Made by a program: the position numbers and the translations under genes. Positions 34,410 to 45,398 of a stretch of DNA of 64,000 bases are shown piece after piece. This stretch comes from Cryptomeria japonica. Lineage: Eukaryota > Streptophyta > Pinopsida > Cupressales > Cupressaceae. The notes beneath the pieces are model-generated. The model was not told where the DNA came from. It ran no database searches and saw nothing but the letters and a program-made list of their open reading frames with translations. The first letter of the stretch is position 1. Every line of letters begins with the position of its first letter. The DNA lies in contig NC_081414.1 of assembly GCF_030272615.1 (NCBI RefSeq), positions 764,751,413 to 764,815,412 on the forward strand, in the 5' to 3' direction.

Positions 34410-35571
34410 TGTTGGCATTTTTGATGTTTATGTTGTGATTGTCATTGATGAACACAAACTTGTAATGAGATCCCCTTTATATGTATGAGCTCATGCTCAA
34501 CCGGTATTTGTTCCAACCGGTATGTTGTATTCTAGTCTTTAGACTAGTAGTGATTTTGCAGAATGTGTTTCCCGGTCTGAAGCGGCATGTCGACCCCAAG
34601 CAGTTCACAGATCACAAGCGATACGAGGGAGCAAAGTGGCACAACACATTCTTACCAGACTTCATTTTTGTCAAACCAGCAACCGGTATTTTGTATGAAC
34701 CAGTAATACTCTGTGATGAGTTACCAACCAGCATTTTGTGATGAGTTACCAATCCACTAATGGTTTGATGGTGCCGACACATTAACGGTGATTCTTGTGT
34801 CGTGTTACTAAGTATGTCTAGGTTCATTGAACCTAGGAAATTGTAAAGAAATCCTATTGGACTGACATGAAATCAGATTCCTTTAAAAGGACATCATGTC
34901 TAGGGTTTTAGGTTGTTGCGAAAAGGGTTAATGTTGAGCTAGGGTTTAAGGTGGATGTTGAGTTGTTGGAAGAGCGATCTTATCTAAGAAGATCGAGTTG
35001 TAACTGAGAGAGAGATAGAGAAGACTGAAGTAATGCTGGAATGCATTAGCTGTGAGCAATACTGGATCTAACCAAGTAGTTTGTGCTATTACATAGATCA
35101 AACACTTGTTGATTACTCACATCTTTAACAAGTCAGTAGCCCCTAACTGGGTAGGCCTCAAAGCCTTTGTAAAATCCTCTAACAAGGTGGTTCACACATG
35201 TGAATCTAAAATCCTCTAACAAGGTAGTCTTTAATCAGACTTATCTCCTAACGGAGATTGATATTCCTAACAGGATCTGTTCTGGTGAATAACATTGTAA
35301 GACCTTAACCGGTCTGGTTTCTATTCTGCAGATAGTGACTTGTGAGTTCCATCTCACCGTGGTTTTTCCCAGTTGGGTTTCCATGTCAAATATCTTGTGT
35401 TATGGTTGTATTTCTTTTGTGGGTGAATGTTTTATTCGCATTTTGGTTTGTATGTGTGGTAACCGGTTTGACTGTCAGACTGCTTTACCAGTTTATCTTT
35501 AGACTATGTAAGTGTTTTAATGCAAAGATTTTTGGCATACTAATTCACCCCCCCCCTCTTAGTATTCATCA
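34410..35571 (+). repeat. Element 4 5' LTR
   Basis: 1,162 bp, from TGTTGGCATTTTTG to TTAGTATTCATCA, with a C9 run (35548-35556) near the end. Confidence 0.93.
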
Positions 35572-35573
35572 AT

Positions 35574-35586
35574 TGGTATCAGAGCC
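35574..35586 (+). other. PBS of element 4
   Basis: TGGTATCAGAGCC, perfect copia initiator-Met primer site, two bases after the LTR. Confidence 0.92.
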
Positions 35587-35621
35587 AACCTTTCTATAAG
35601 TTTAACCACTTGGAAAGAGAT

Positions 35622-36824
35622 ATGGGGGAATACACCTTGAGGTAACTTACTCAACGACTCACTAAGTCTGAGCAAGCCTATGATGATCTTATGGTCAAAT
35701 ACAAGGCATCTCAAGCAAAAAGAAGAGAACATGCAGAAAGGTTGATGGAGCTATCTGAAAGTAGTTCTGAAGATGAAACTAACATGGAAGCTATGATTGT
35801 TGAAGTGAATAAGCTAAATGATTCAAACTCCAATCTGAGAAAGGAGTTGGAAGGACTGACTATTTGGTTCAGTCAAGAGCTTGAGAACCAAAGAAAAGCT
35901 GAAGATCTGGTAAAAGATAGAGATCATGAGCTCTCCAAGTTGAAACATGAGATTAGTGCACTAACTGCTCGCCTACATGAGAGTAGAATGGAAAAAGAAG
36001 ACATGCAAGGAGAACTGAACATTGCCATCTCTAAAAATGCAAGTCTTATGGAGACAAACACTGCTATTTCCAAAGAACTCTTTGAGTCAAAGGAAATACT
36101 TGCTAAGTTTGGCAAAAGTACAGTCAAGCTAGAGCAAAAGATTGAGTCATCTAGACTGGCAAAGAATACCAATGGTCTTGGTTTTTCTGGACATGAAGAA
36201 GGAGAATCCTCAGGAACAAATGTTGAAGCATCAAAGAAGCAACTAGCACTCAAAGGAAAAGGTAAGCAAAAATTCAAACATGTTTGCTTTAACTGTCTTA
36301 AAGAAGGACACATTGCCAATGTATGTAGGAGCAAAGCCTACAATAATTTTCCTTATTTTATCAACAATGTACCTAGATTCAATAAGTTCAATGGTCATTG
36401 TTATGCATGCAACAAGTTTGGGCATAGAGCATTTGAATGCAAGTCTGTAGTGGATAACACTAGAAGATATCCTCAGAGGACCCAAGGAACTAGTCCTGAA
36501 TCTTTTATGAACCGAAACCACAACCGGTTTAATGACTTCAATCATCTGTCAAGAAGCGGTGGTCATCAAGTGGCAACCGGATGGAGAGAAAGTTGTATGA
36601 TTTGTCATGGTCATGGTCACACTGCTACAACATGCAGAAGGAAGATTGGAAACATGTACAATGGACCTTGGAGAGCACCTGGACTTGTTTTCTATCACTG
36701 CAACAAACCGGGTCACATTGCAAGATTCTGCAGAAGCAGAAAAAGTATATCTGATAATATATCGGTCACTCAGGAAGGAGAAATAGATGTTGAAAAAGTT
36801 CAAGGAGACATGAAGAGAACATAG
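35622..36824 (+). pseudogene. Gag-like coiled-coil protein with four zinc knuckles
   Basis: The ATG at 35622 opens a frame interrupted by one TAA at 35643-35645. From 35691 it is open for 377 codons. Residues about 40-165 (numbered from 35691) form a long charged coiled coil. Three intact CX2CX4HX4C knuckles follow: CFNCLKEGHIANVC (36285-36326), CYACNKFGHRAFEC (36399-36440) and CMICHGHGHTATTC (36594-36635). A fourth (36690-36731) has Phe for the first Cys. It resembles the C-terminal half of Sirevirus Gag. No UBN2 domain is seen, so it is either N-terminally shortened or a derived Gag. Confidence 0.75.
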
Positions 36825-37080
36825 AAGAAGAAACCAACAATGTTGAAAGAGGAACCGGTTTCTGCACCTAGTGTGGAAATATCGGAACCGGCAAACTAAG
36901 CCTCAAAGGCTTAGGGGGAGAAAATGGTGAAATGCTTTCGAATCCCCAGTTAACACCGGTAAAAGACCTTAACTATTATGCTATACTTGTCGCTTGGCAG
37001 AAGACTGGAAACGGTAAAAAAGGCAAATTAGGGTTTACGCCCTAATAAAGTAGCATTAATGATGGTAGGTGAGAGACATG
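36825..37080 (+). other. Spacer with internal polypurine tract
   Basis: Contains TTAGGGGGAGAAAATGG near 36911, like the terminal polypurine boxes. This is where pol would be expected in a full copia element; only about 250 bp remain. Confidence 0.55.
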
Positions 37081-37088
37081 TATAAATA
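37081..37088 (+). promoter_or_regulatory. Possible internal TATA box for accessory ORF
   Basis: TATAAATA about 260 bp upstream of the accessory ORF ATG at 37344, followed by a pyrimidine/purine-rich leader. This suggests a separate transcript for the accessory gene. Confidence 0.45.
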
Positions 37089-37343
37089 AATTTTTCAAAT
37101 CATTTCTCACTATCTATTTTCGAGAGAAGAAAATTTTTCAAGTGCAAAGCGAAGAAAAGGCGATTTGAGCTTAGATTTTAAGAAATTGGATAACCTTGAA
37201 AGAGATTCAAATCTAGTTTGCAAGCGGTAGTGGAGAACTCAAAGCGGTGATTTGGCATTCGACGGAGAGCGAAGTAAAGCAGAATCAGGAAGCCCTAAAT
37301 TCGCGTTTGAAAGGTATTTTTTGTGTTCTTGAAATACTCTTCA

Positions 37344-40300
37344 ATGGCTTTCGCATCTCATACCCGTTCAAGCATATCCATTGAGTTAGAAAGTTTCATT
37401 CAGAGGAAGTCCAAGTATAATGCTTTGTCACAAGTTCCAGCTGGAGTCATAGTCGAAGAAGGAATTTCAGATTATATTGATTGCAAGATAGAAGACCTAG
37501 GATCCTTAGCCATTCATACTCAATTAGGTCTATTTTGCGGAAAGGACAAAAGGATCAAACCGGAGTTCAATATCTTAGAGAAGAAGAAATTCCATAATGC
37601 GGTATATTTTCTGGAAGAATTCACAGAGGATCACATCAAGATCATCTTGAGCAGAGTCCATGGTGACAAGATGTACCTGGAGAGAACGCATGATATCACG
37701 CCTGAGGCAATTCATGCAGTCACCAGTTTCTACAACACAGGGGAAGTGCCAGCCCTGAGAACAGTTAGCAAAATGGAAATGACCAAGCTCACTGGTTCGA
37801 CTAGTGATTCACGAGGTATGACGGTTAATCCTATCAAGGATGAATTGGTAAAATACGTCTGCATGGTGATAGGCTATAGAACATTCTCAGCCAACAGGAT
37901 TAATTCTATATCTACTGCAATGGTAAATGCCGCTTACCGGATGATTAAAGCAGATAAATCATTTGACATATGCACCGGTATGCAAAGGCAACTCCTGTTA
38001 AATCTTAAGGTAATCAAAAAGGACAATTCACTGAGATTTAAGTTTGGACAACTACTGGTAAGGTTGTTTTTCTATTTCCAAGGCTACTTTCTGGGTGTAG
38101 GAGATGTCCAGTGGTCCCTTGACCAACCGGTAACCAAGCAGATAAAGGAAAGTGTGCAAGCCATTGGAACTGGCTACCCTGAGGTACTGAACAAATACTT
38201 TGATGAGTTCAGAAGAAAGATGGGTTAGAGGGTACGAATCTCAGGTGACATAGTGAAGAAATATGAAGATGACATCTATTTCACTATTCAGGTGGACAAA
38301 TGTCTAATGGAGGCTGTTGAGCCTAGAATGGAGGAAGTGGAGCCTATGGGCTATGAGGTCATGTTTGACATGTTGGAAGGGTATGCTTCAACCCTTATTG
38401 CTAAGCGAATCGAAACCTACTTTGAGAGGATCGCACCAATTGAAGAACCATCGGTGAAGAAGGGAAAAGAACCAGCAACTAAGAAAGCTAAGGCAGTGCC
38501 TGCAGCATCAGCACTAGCTACCACTGCGACTCCAAGAGTGACCAAGCGGTCACCGGCAAAGAAGAAACTGGAGGTAACACCGGCAAAATTCTTCGAAAGG
38601 AAGAGGAAGACTAAGGCAAATGAACCAGACTCCAAAGAAACCAAGTCTGATGAACAGCCAAAGAAGGCTAGACAGACCAAGAAGATGAAGAAGAATGAAC
38701 CGGCAACATCTGCACTGGTAAATATAGATATCTCCTCTTACAAACCTTTGACACATTGTCAAAGAATAGTAAAGAATATTAGGAGAAAGTTACTTCATGA
38801 TTTAATAGATTATTATGATGAATTCAATAGTGAAGAAAAAGATGAAGTACTGCAGGAAATCATTCTTTATTTATGTAAAAATGATTATTTAAAGCATTGG
38901 ATAACAAATGGCGCATTGCCATTGAAAAGGAACAAGAGATTAGGGAGAAAGTTTTTGCACAATAGTTCCCCGAACTCTCAAATTCAGAATTATTTGATGT
39001 ATTGGATTAAAATAAAGGTCTGTTCTTCACAAGGAGAAGAAGACTCTAGTTGTTGGAGGGGAGAGTTGATGATGTAGAAAAGGATACACATCAACGCATG
39101 GCCCATGCTATCAGCTTTCACAAAGCTCGAATGGCCAACCTCCAAGCGAAAAAGGAATCGGTTATTTCCAAACCGGATGAGGTTTTTGATGAGGAAGGAA
39201 ACCCACTGGAGGAACCAATCAACACCATAGATGTCAATGCCCTAGATATAGAAGATGTCACTCAGGACATACCTTCTGAGGGAACTGAACAGGGGCAACA
39301 GGTCGATCAGGGTGGTGAACAAGCTGTGGACACACAACAAGCAGCAAAAGAATAGGAAGAGAAAAAGAAGAAGGATGAAGATGAGAAACAGAAAAAAGAG
39401 GAAGAGAAGAGAAAAGAGGAAGAGGAGAAAAGAAAAGATGAAGAGAAGAAGAAGCAAGAAGAAGAAAGGAAGAAGAAAGAAGACAAGGACAAGGAAGAAA
39501 AGAAGAAGAAGGAAGAAGAAGAAAAGAAGAAGAAAGAAGAGGAGAAGAAGAAGAAGGAAGAGGAAGAGAAGAAGAAGAGGGAAGAAAAAGAAAAGGAAGA
39601 GCAGAAGAGGAGAGCAGAGGAGAAGAAAAAGGCAGAGGAAGAGAAGAGAAGAGAAGTGGAAAAGAACAAAGCTAAAGAAGCCAAGGAACGAGAAGTGGCA
39701 AAAAGCTCTCAGGTGGAGACTCCAAAGGCAACCAGAAGTCAACCCTCACCGGTTGATCTCTCTAGTCCTTTCGATCTCCAATCTACAAGTGAGTCAGAGC
39801 TTATGCAGAGCATCAAGGTTGCTCAAGAGCGCCTTGAGATCATTCGCAGGAAAAAGGAACAGGACATCATTCAGGCAGCTGTAGACACACTTGCCGGTTT
39901 AATCCCCGGTACTAATCTTCCTAACACTGATTCATCACTAGCACAACTCAAACTTATGTGTACTATAGTGGATGATCAGGTGCAGGGTCTAGAAGAAGCA
40001 GTAGAGGCCAATGTAAAGAAAGAGCACCAAAAGGCTCTTAATGTTGCTCTCGTTAAAAAATTAAATGAGCTTAGGACTGAACTGCTAAAGGATCAAAAGG
40101 ACATAAGGAGTGCCTTGGATGAGGGAAACTTGATACTCAGCAAAATCTGTCAACCTCATCTATTCTGTGATGATGTGCTAGCCAAGAAGCAACAGCTTCA
40201 AACAGACTTACAGTCCTACTTGAGCACATTCAAGAATCCTTACGACTCCTTTGCAGCATATGGGCAAACCATTCACCGGTTCCAAATCCAGTCAGCCAAG

Positions 40301-40579
40301 ATGGAGCAAGAGGTCAACACAAGGTCTAGGGATTTGCAGGAGCTTCAACTGGTATTACTTCCACGACTGCAAATTCTCCAGAAATGCTATCTGAACCTGG
40401 ATGCCCTGACAGTCACACAAGAACTGAGCACAATAGATGCCATGGAGGAACAAGTATCACAAATGCAGACAGAGAAGGAAGTGGCGACCTCCCTACTTGA
40501 GTCCTGGTCTCTTTCCATGAAACAATTTTCGCAGGACTATAAAGTGGTTTTTGACAAGTATTATTCATTATTGTCATAA
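37344..40579 (+). pseudogene. Large accessory ORF of unknown family
   Basis: About 1,080 codons. The frame from 37344 (MAFASHTRSS) runs to 39077 with one TAG at 38226-38228. At least two small shifts between about 39010 and 39065 move it to the frame 39050-40579, which has one TAG at 39353-39355. Parts: an N-terminal mainly helical domain (to about 38228); a K/P/A-rich basic region with nuclear-localisation-like runs (about 38450-38710, KKGKEPATKKAKA); a short domain (38720-39010); an acidic linker; a 110-residue E/K/R-rich single helix or coiled coil (39356-39690); and a helical C-terminal domain (39720-40579). I do not recognise the family. It could be a captured host gene or a diverged envelope-position ORF. 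Confidence 0.6.
39356..39690 (+). repeat. Purine-only-like tract (about 330 bp)
   Basis: Almost entirely A and G on the plus strand, built of GAAGAAGAG/AAGAAG words encoding E/K repeats. Low complexity and prone to slippage. Opposite-strand and shifted frames here are artefacts. Confidence 0.85.
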
Positions 40580-40880
40580 ACTCTTTTATATATATATGGA
40601 AATAGGTTTTTCAGCGATACTTTGTCATTGTTGGCAAAGGGGGAGAAGTATATCTGGTTTTTGGTTTTAAAATTTTGAAATTTTGATACATGTTGTGATA
40701 TATACTATATGCTCTGATGATTATGCTCTGAATGCAAAATTGCTATACACTCTATTGATTAAGGGATAGTGTATATGCTTAGGGGGAGTAATTTTGTTAA
40801 TGGCAAGTTTTATTTGTAAAACACTTAGATGTCAAAATTTTATTTTCCTAAGTGTTGCCATCAATGCCAAAGGGGGAGAT
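40580..40880 (+). other. Polypurine tail of element 4
   Basis: Three AGGGGGAG tracts (about 40638, 40781 and 40871). The last lies within CATCAATGCCAAAGGGGGAG and abuts the 3' LTR. Homologous to 60836-61072. Confidence 0.75.
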
Positions 40881-41475
40881 TGTTGGCATTTTTGATGTTT
40901 ATGTTGTGATTGTCATTGATAGACACACACTTGTATTGAGATCCCCTTTATATGTATGAGCTCATGCTCAACAGATATTTGTTCCAACCGGTATGTTGTA
41001 TTCTAGTCTTTAGACTAGTAGTGATTTTTCAAAATGTGTTTCCCGGTCTGAAGTGGCATGTCGACCCCAAGTGGTTCGCAGATCACAAGCAGTACGAGGG
41101 AGCAAAGTGGCACAACAAATTCTTACCAGTCTTCATTTTTGTCAAACCGGCAACCGGTATTTTGTATGAACCAGTAATACTCTGTGATGAGTTACCAACT
41201 AGCATTTTGTGATGAGTTACCAATCCACCGATTGTTTGATGATGCCGACACATTAACAGTGATTCCTGTGTCATGTTACTAAGTATGTCTAGGTTCATTG
41301 AACCTAGGAAATTGTAAAGAAATCCTATTGGACCGACATGAAATCAGATTCCTTTAGAAGGACATCATGTCTAGGGTTTTAGGTTGTTGCGAAAAGGGTT
41401 AATGTTGAGCTAGGGTTTAAGGTGGATGTTGAGTTGTTGGAAGAGCAATCTTATCTGAGAAGATCGATTTGTAAC
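40881..41475 (+). repeat. Element 4 3' LTR, first part
   Basis: Matches 34410 to about 35002. Interrupted by element 5, whose 5-bp target duplication GTAAC is at 41471-41475 and 56090-56094. Confidence 0.93.
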
Positions 41476-42289
41476 TGTGTATGGTGAAAAATGGATAACA
41501 ATAATAACAATATTGAAAGGCTAAATGAATTCAACCACCAAACCCTAGCCTAACAATCAACAAAGATCCACCATAACATATGAAGATTACCTAAGACAAT
41601 GCAAATCAAATGAAATCACAAAGATTATACCATCACATGTCCAATAGGGTTTTGATCTCCATTCTTCCTATCTCCATTGATCTTGCTTGATATATTTGCT
41701 CTCAGATTTTATGTGCACAAGAGCTCAACAAAGAACGGAATGTGGTTGTAAGTAGGATCGTAGTGTAGTCAATTGATCAAGTCATTAGCTCATTAGATCA
41801 TTAGGTCATTAGAATGTTTGATTAGAATGATTGATTAGGGTTTGATAATGAAGGAAGCATCTCCTTATATAGAAGACACTATATGAAATGGAGGGATAAG
41901 ATTGAGAGGTGTAAAAGGAGGTCGGCTATGATTAGAGGGTAGGTAAAAGAAATAATAAAATAATGAAAGGGGTAGGTAGTGTATGAATTAAGAGATGAAT
42001 GACATGTGTCATGGGTAGAAAAGGCTAATGAATTAATTAAATAAATAAAGATTTATTTAATTAATAGAAGAAGTGGGATCAATTAAATAAATAAGATATT
42101 TATTTAATTTAGGAAAAGGATAATTTAAATAAATAAATGTATTTATTTAAATGAGAAATAAGGCTAGAAGAGGATAAATGAATTAATTAAATAAATAAAG
42201 ATTTATTTAATTAATAGAAGAATTAATCTTAGATAATTAAATAAATAAAATATTTATTTAATTAGACATGACAATTTTAGGTGTCTACA
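41476..42289 (-). repeat. Element 5 3' LTR
   Basis: The minus strand runs TGTAGACACC...CATACACA. A TATATAAG box is at 41864-41871 (minus). Its U3 contains five perfect AT-rich inverted repeats (42032-42264). Confidence 0.95.
42032..42264. repeat. Five perfect AT-rich inverted repeats in U3
   Basis: Arms of 15, 13, 13, 15 and 14 bp with 3-4 base loops at 42032-42065, 42081-42109, 42123-42152, 42182-42215 and 42234-42264. All arms are variants of AATTAAATAAATA. The same array is in the 5' LTR, offset by 13,800 bp. Confidence 0.9.
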
Positions 42290-42303
42290 TTTTGCCCCTC
42301 TTT
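42290..42303 (-). other. Polypurine tract of element 5
   Basis: The minus strand reads CAAAGAGGGGCAAA directly before the 3' LTR. Confidence 0.85.
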
Positions 42304-42635
42304 GAGACAATGCGGCTTGTCGCGTTGTTTCAAACAAGATAAGATGAACTGATACAAAGTTGCCCCAGAATGGGAATGATATGCCCCCTCGAGAGATTGG
42401 ATGAAAATGTCTGAAAAGATTGCAGACAATCTCTCGATAAGAAAGAAAGGCTAGAATGGATTGACCGGATAATGTGACAAAGTCACGGGATAATGAAGAC
42501 TGACTCGGGAAATGAAGGCGAGGGCTAGGGGTAGTCTATAAGATAGACCACGAGGGAAAATACATCCTCATTGTCATCTACACATCCATGAGAGCACATT
42601 GCAAAGTGAAAATAGAGCAGGAGCAGTCAGCAGCG

Positions 42636-43712
42636 ATGGCTTTCACTCACAGATTTGACCGTGTTCATCGATTTCAGAGGCCAGCAGAGGCAGGAGAGCC
42701 AGTGAGTACCACCAAACCTCGTCATACTTTGATGCATTTATTGTTGTCATTAATGCATGCTAGGTAATGTAATAAATGCATGTTTATGTCATGTAAGCGC
42801 GTTTGCGTTTGAAAAGTATGAATTTGCATCTTCTAGGTCAAATCGGCAGTTCTGTGATGAACATACACTGTCGATTGGATAAGCTACTGAGAGGATACAC
42901 TCAAGCAGGTCCTCTAGGAAGACTAGGATAGATCAAGGCACTTTGTGATGAACAGTGAGTACCAAGATAGAGTACTTTGTGATGAACAGGGAGTACTGAA
43001 ATATGAGCAGCACTTTGTGATGAACAGGGAGTGCAAATGTGAGTAACACTTTGTGATGAACAGGGAGTGTCACACACGTAGTACTTTGTGATGAATAGGG
43101 AGTACCACTAGGATAAATAGCAACACTTTGTGATGAACAATGAGTGTCACTAGGGTAGATAGCCATATGCATTTAGATAGCGAGTAGCATTTTGTGATAA
43201 ACAGTGAATGCCACTATAACTGACATGATTGAGTTGTTTGACTACAAGAGTATTTGCTGACGCTAGAGTCACGGGAGAGATTCCCGTCGATGCAGAGGTT
43301 GCGACCTGAGTTGTCGCTCGAGGATAGAGCTGCCATCGAGGAGATGGGTTTGAGACATGTGCTTTATGTGCCTGAGTTTCGGGCAAACATGGGTTTGCTG
43401 ACTGCGCTTGCTGAGAGATGGCACTCTGAGACGTGCACATTCCATTTACCGATGGGTGAGATGACAGTCACCCTGGAGGATGTTTACAAGATTCTGCGGG
43501 TGCTGATCGATGGGGAGCTGATTCCGTATGATCGAGACGGAGACAGGGATGCCCTTAGATGAGTGTTCTAGGATCCAAGACTGGAGATGAGGGTGGAACA
43601 CGTGGCATGGGATACCATGACATGGATAGGATTAGCACTACCAATAGTGTTGGCAGGAGTGATCAGTGAGTTCCTCTGTATTAGTTTTGTACCATTTTGT
43701 ATAATGATGTAG
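42636..43712 (+). pseudogene. Antisense plant-mobile-domain (PMD) accessory gene, truncated
   Basis: Plus strand, opposite to gag-pol. The ATG at 42636 opens a 22-codon exon (MAFTHRFDRVHRFQRPAE...) ending at a CCA|GTGAGT donor (42701/42702). A phase-0 acceptor at 43249-43250 joins the second exon (43251 onward). It encodes LRPELSLEDRAAIEEMG, ALAERWHSETCTFHL and LPMGEMTVTLEDVYKIL, the N-terminal core of the plant mobile domain (MAIN/MAIL-like family). TGA at 43560-43562 and TAG at 43569-43571 interrupt it. The frame closes at 43710-43712, well short of a full domain. PMD-like antisense ORFs are known in Tat elements. The intron is my inference. Confidence 0.7.
42844..43211. repeat. Array of eight covarying hairpins
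   Basis: Loop consensus TTGTGATGAACAGGG (15 nt). Stems lie at 42844-42873, 42937-42963, 42971-42997, 43010-43034, 43046-43070, 43081-43105, 43123-43147 and 43187-43211. Stem pairs change together: GCACT/AGTGC, ACACT/AGTGT, GTACT/AGTAC, AGTACT/AGTACT, GCATT/AATGC, and CGGCAGT/ACTGTCG with one wobble. Only the second unit has a mismatch. The array lies inside the predicted intron of the antisense gene. Confidence 0.85.
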
Positions 43713-45398
43713 ACACCTGCGGGTGATTGTAGCCATATGTATTTTGACATCATTGTATCATTACACTTATGATTTTGATATATATATGAGATGATTCATG
43801 TTTGTGGCAGCTATATGCATGTGTACCTATGTGATGAGATGTTCTTATGTGATGCTTATGATATGGATGCAAATATGTATATGATGCAATACAATATTTT
43901 ATTTTATTTTATTTTATTTTTGTTCGTTTATGTTTTATATGCGTATGCATGATGCAAATGTGAATGTAAGTAATGTAGATGAATATGATAATGCAAATGT
44001 AAATTGTGCTAATAGGTGTTGTGTGTAGGATGTGATGCAATTGTGATATCTATATGTATGTATGAAATGCTTATATGTGGTAATGTAGGTGCAACTACAT
44101 GAAATGCAAATATTTTTGGTGTGTCATTATACTCAGTCATGTGATAGCAGGCTACGCGGACTTGAGAAGGACGATGGAAGTCAATCAAGAAAGGGGGATG
44201 GAAGACAGAAGATATGAAAGTGAAAGAGCTTCTTGTGCGTTATCATCATTGAGCTTTATTATGGCAAGTAGGTTATGACAATCGAGGCATATGTTCGACC
44301 CAGAAAGTCATTGTACCTGTTTGCATGGAGATAAGACAGTCACAAACAAGGAATGCCCCAATTCACACTAGACGCACAGTGTCCTCATATCCTTGGACAA
44401 GTCATAGCATTACTAAGAGACAATCCACAGACAACAAAATACAAATAGGTGACGATACCCCATCCTCGCCTTTCTAGTCAAAGACATCCTGGAGATAGAA
44501 TCTCTAGTCAGAGACATCCCGGAAAAGCTAAAAGACATGTCACCAAAAAAGATGAAATCAAAAGAAAACCAAGACTCGACACCAACACTCACTGTAGTCC
44601 TCAAGTTTAGTGTCTCTTGTCACTTGTATAAGTCTTATTTGATTGTGATCACAATGTTTACTTTCACAGAAAGGATAGATAGCACTGAACCATAATGTTG
44701 TCTGAGTCTGTTGAAATATTTGATTTGTTGAAGCCCATTGTTGCTGCTGTGTCTCATCTGAAACTGACTGAATCCATGAAACTGATACTTTATTGCAGAG
44801 AAGATGAAACTTTATTGCGAATCTGTGATGCAAATGTTGCTTTATTGTGGATTGTGCGCGGATAGACTGAAGAAAGCTGGAAGAAACTTTACTCCTTGAA
44901 ACATGTGATGTTCTCAGTTCCACACCCATCACTAGACGTAGGATTTTGCCTTAGCCATAGATAGGATCTGATTTATTATGGATGGAAAGGGAGGCGAAAA
45001 GGGAGGTTTATTATGAATGGCTAACCAATCTTGGGTAGATCAATAACAAGCCATGATGGGAATTGGTAAGTTTATTATGAACGAATAGATTGTGAGTGTG
45101 TGCAAAGTGAAATGATGAAGAGAATCCTGAAGGAGGGAGGAGCAATGTCTCTACACATGGCACTGGTGACCCAGTTTTCACCATGGTACTTGCCCAGGGC
45201 GCCACCGAAGTGGTTTTCACCGTTGGACGAAATTATTTCTCTTTATTTTTTTCGATTTTTCAATGTTTTTTGTGTCACAAGGCGCCTGTTTGTCAGGTTT
45301 TCACCAAGTAACGATTTTTTTGTTTTATGATTTTTTTGTATTTTTGAATTTTTTATTTTTTTTTTTTTCGTATTTTTGAATTAGGATACTCTGAAGAG
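43713..45398. other. 3' region of element 5, no gene seen
   Basis: Non-coding in both directions. It has many TATGTATGATGC-like AT-rich words up to 44100 and a T-rich tract at 45240-45370. An imperfect direct repeat of TCTAGTCAAAGACATCCTGG lies at about 44475 and 44503. Confidence 0.6.

Noticed and set aside
35691-36824. Cellular CCHC zinc-finger gene
   Set aside because: It lies directly after a copia PBS inside paired LTRs and resembles retroelement Gag.
39255-39884. 209-residue K/R-rich ORF and matching F/S/L-rich ORFs on the other strand
   Set aside because: Shadow frames of the purine-rich E/K coding tract.
42933-43172. Minus-strand ORF with repeated VHHK words
   Set aside because: It is the hairpin array read as protein. 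The units are not spaced in multiples of three, so the words change frame.
42844-43211. CRISPR-like array of regularly spaced repeats
   Set aside because: Plant nuclear context, repeats sit in a retrotransposon, spacing is irregular, units are hairpins with changing stems, and there are no cas genes.
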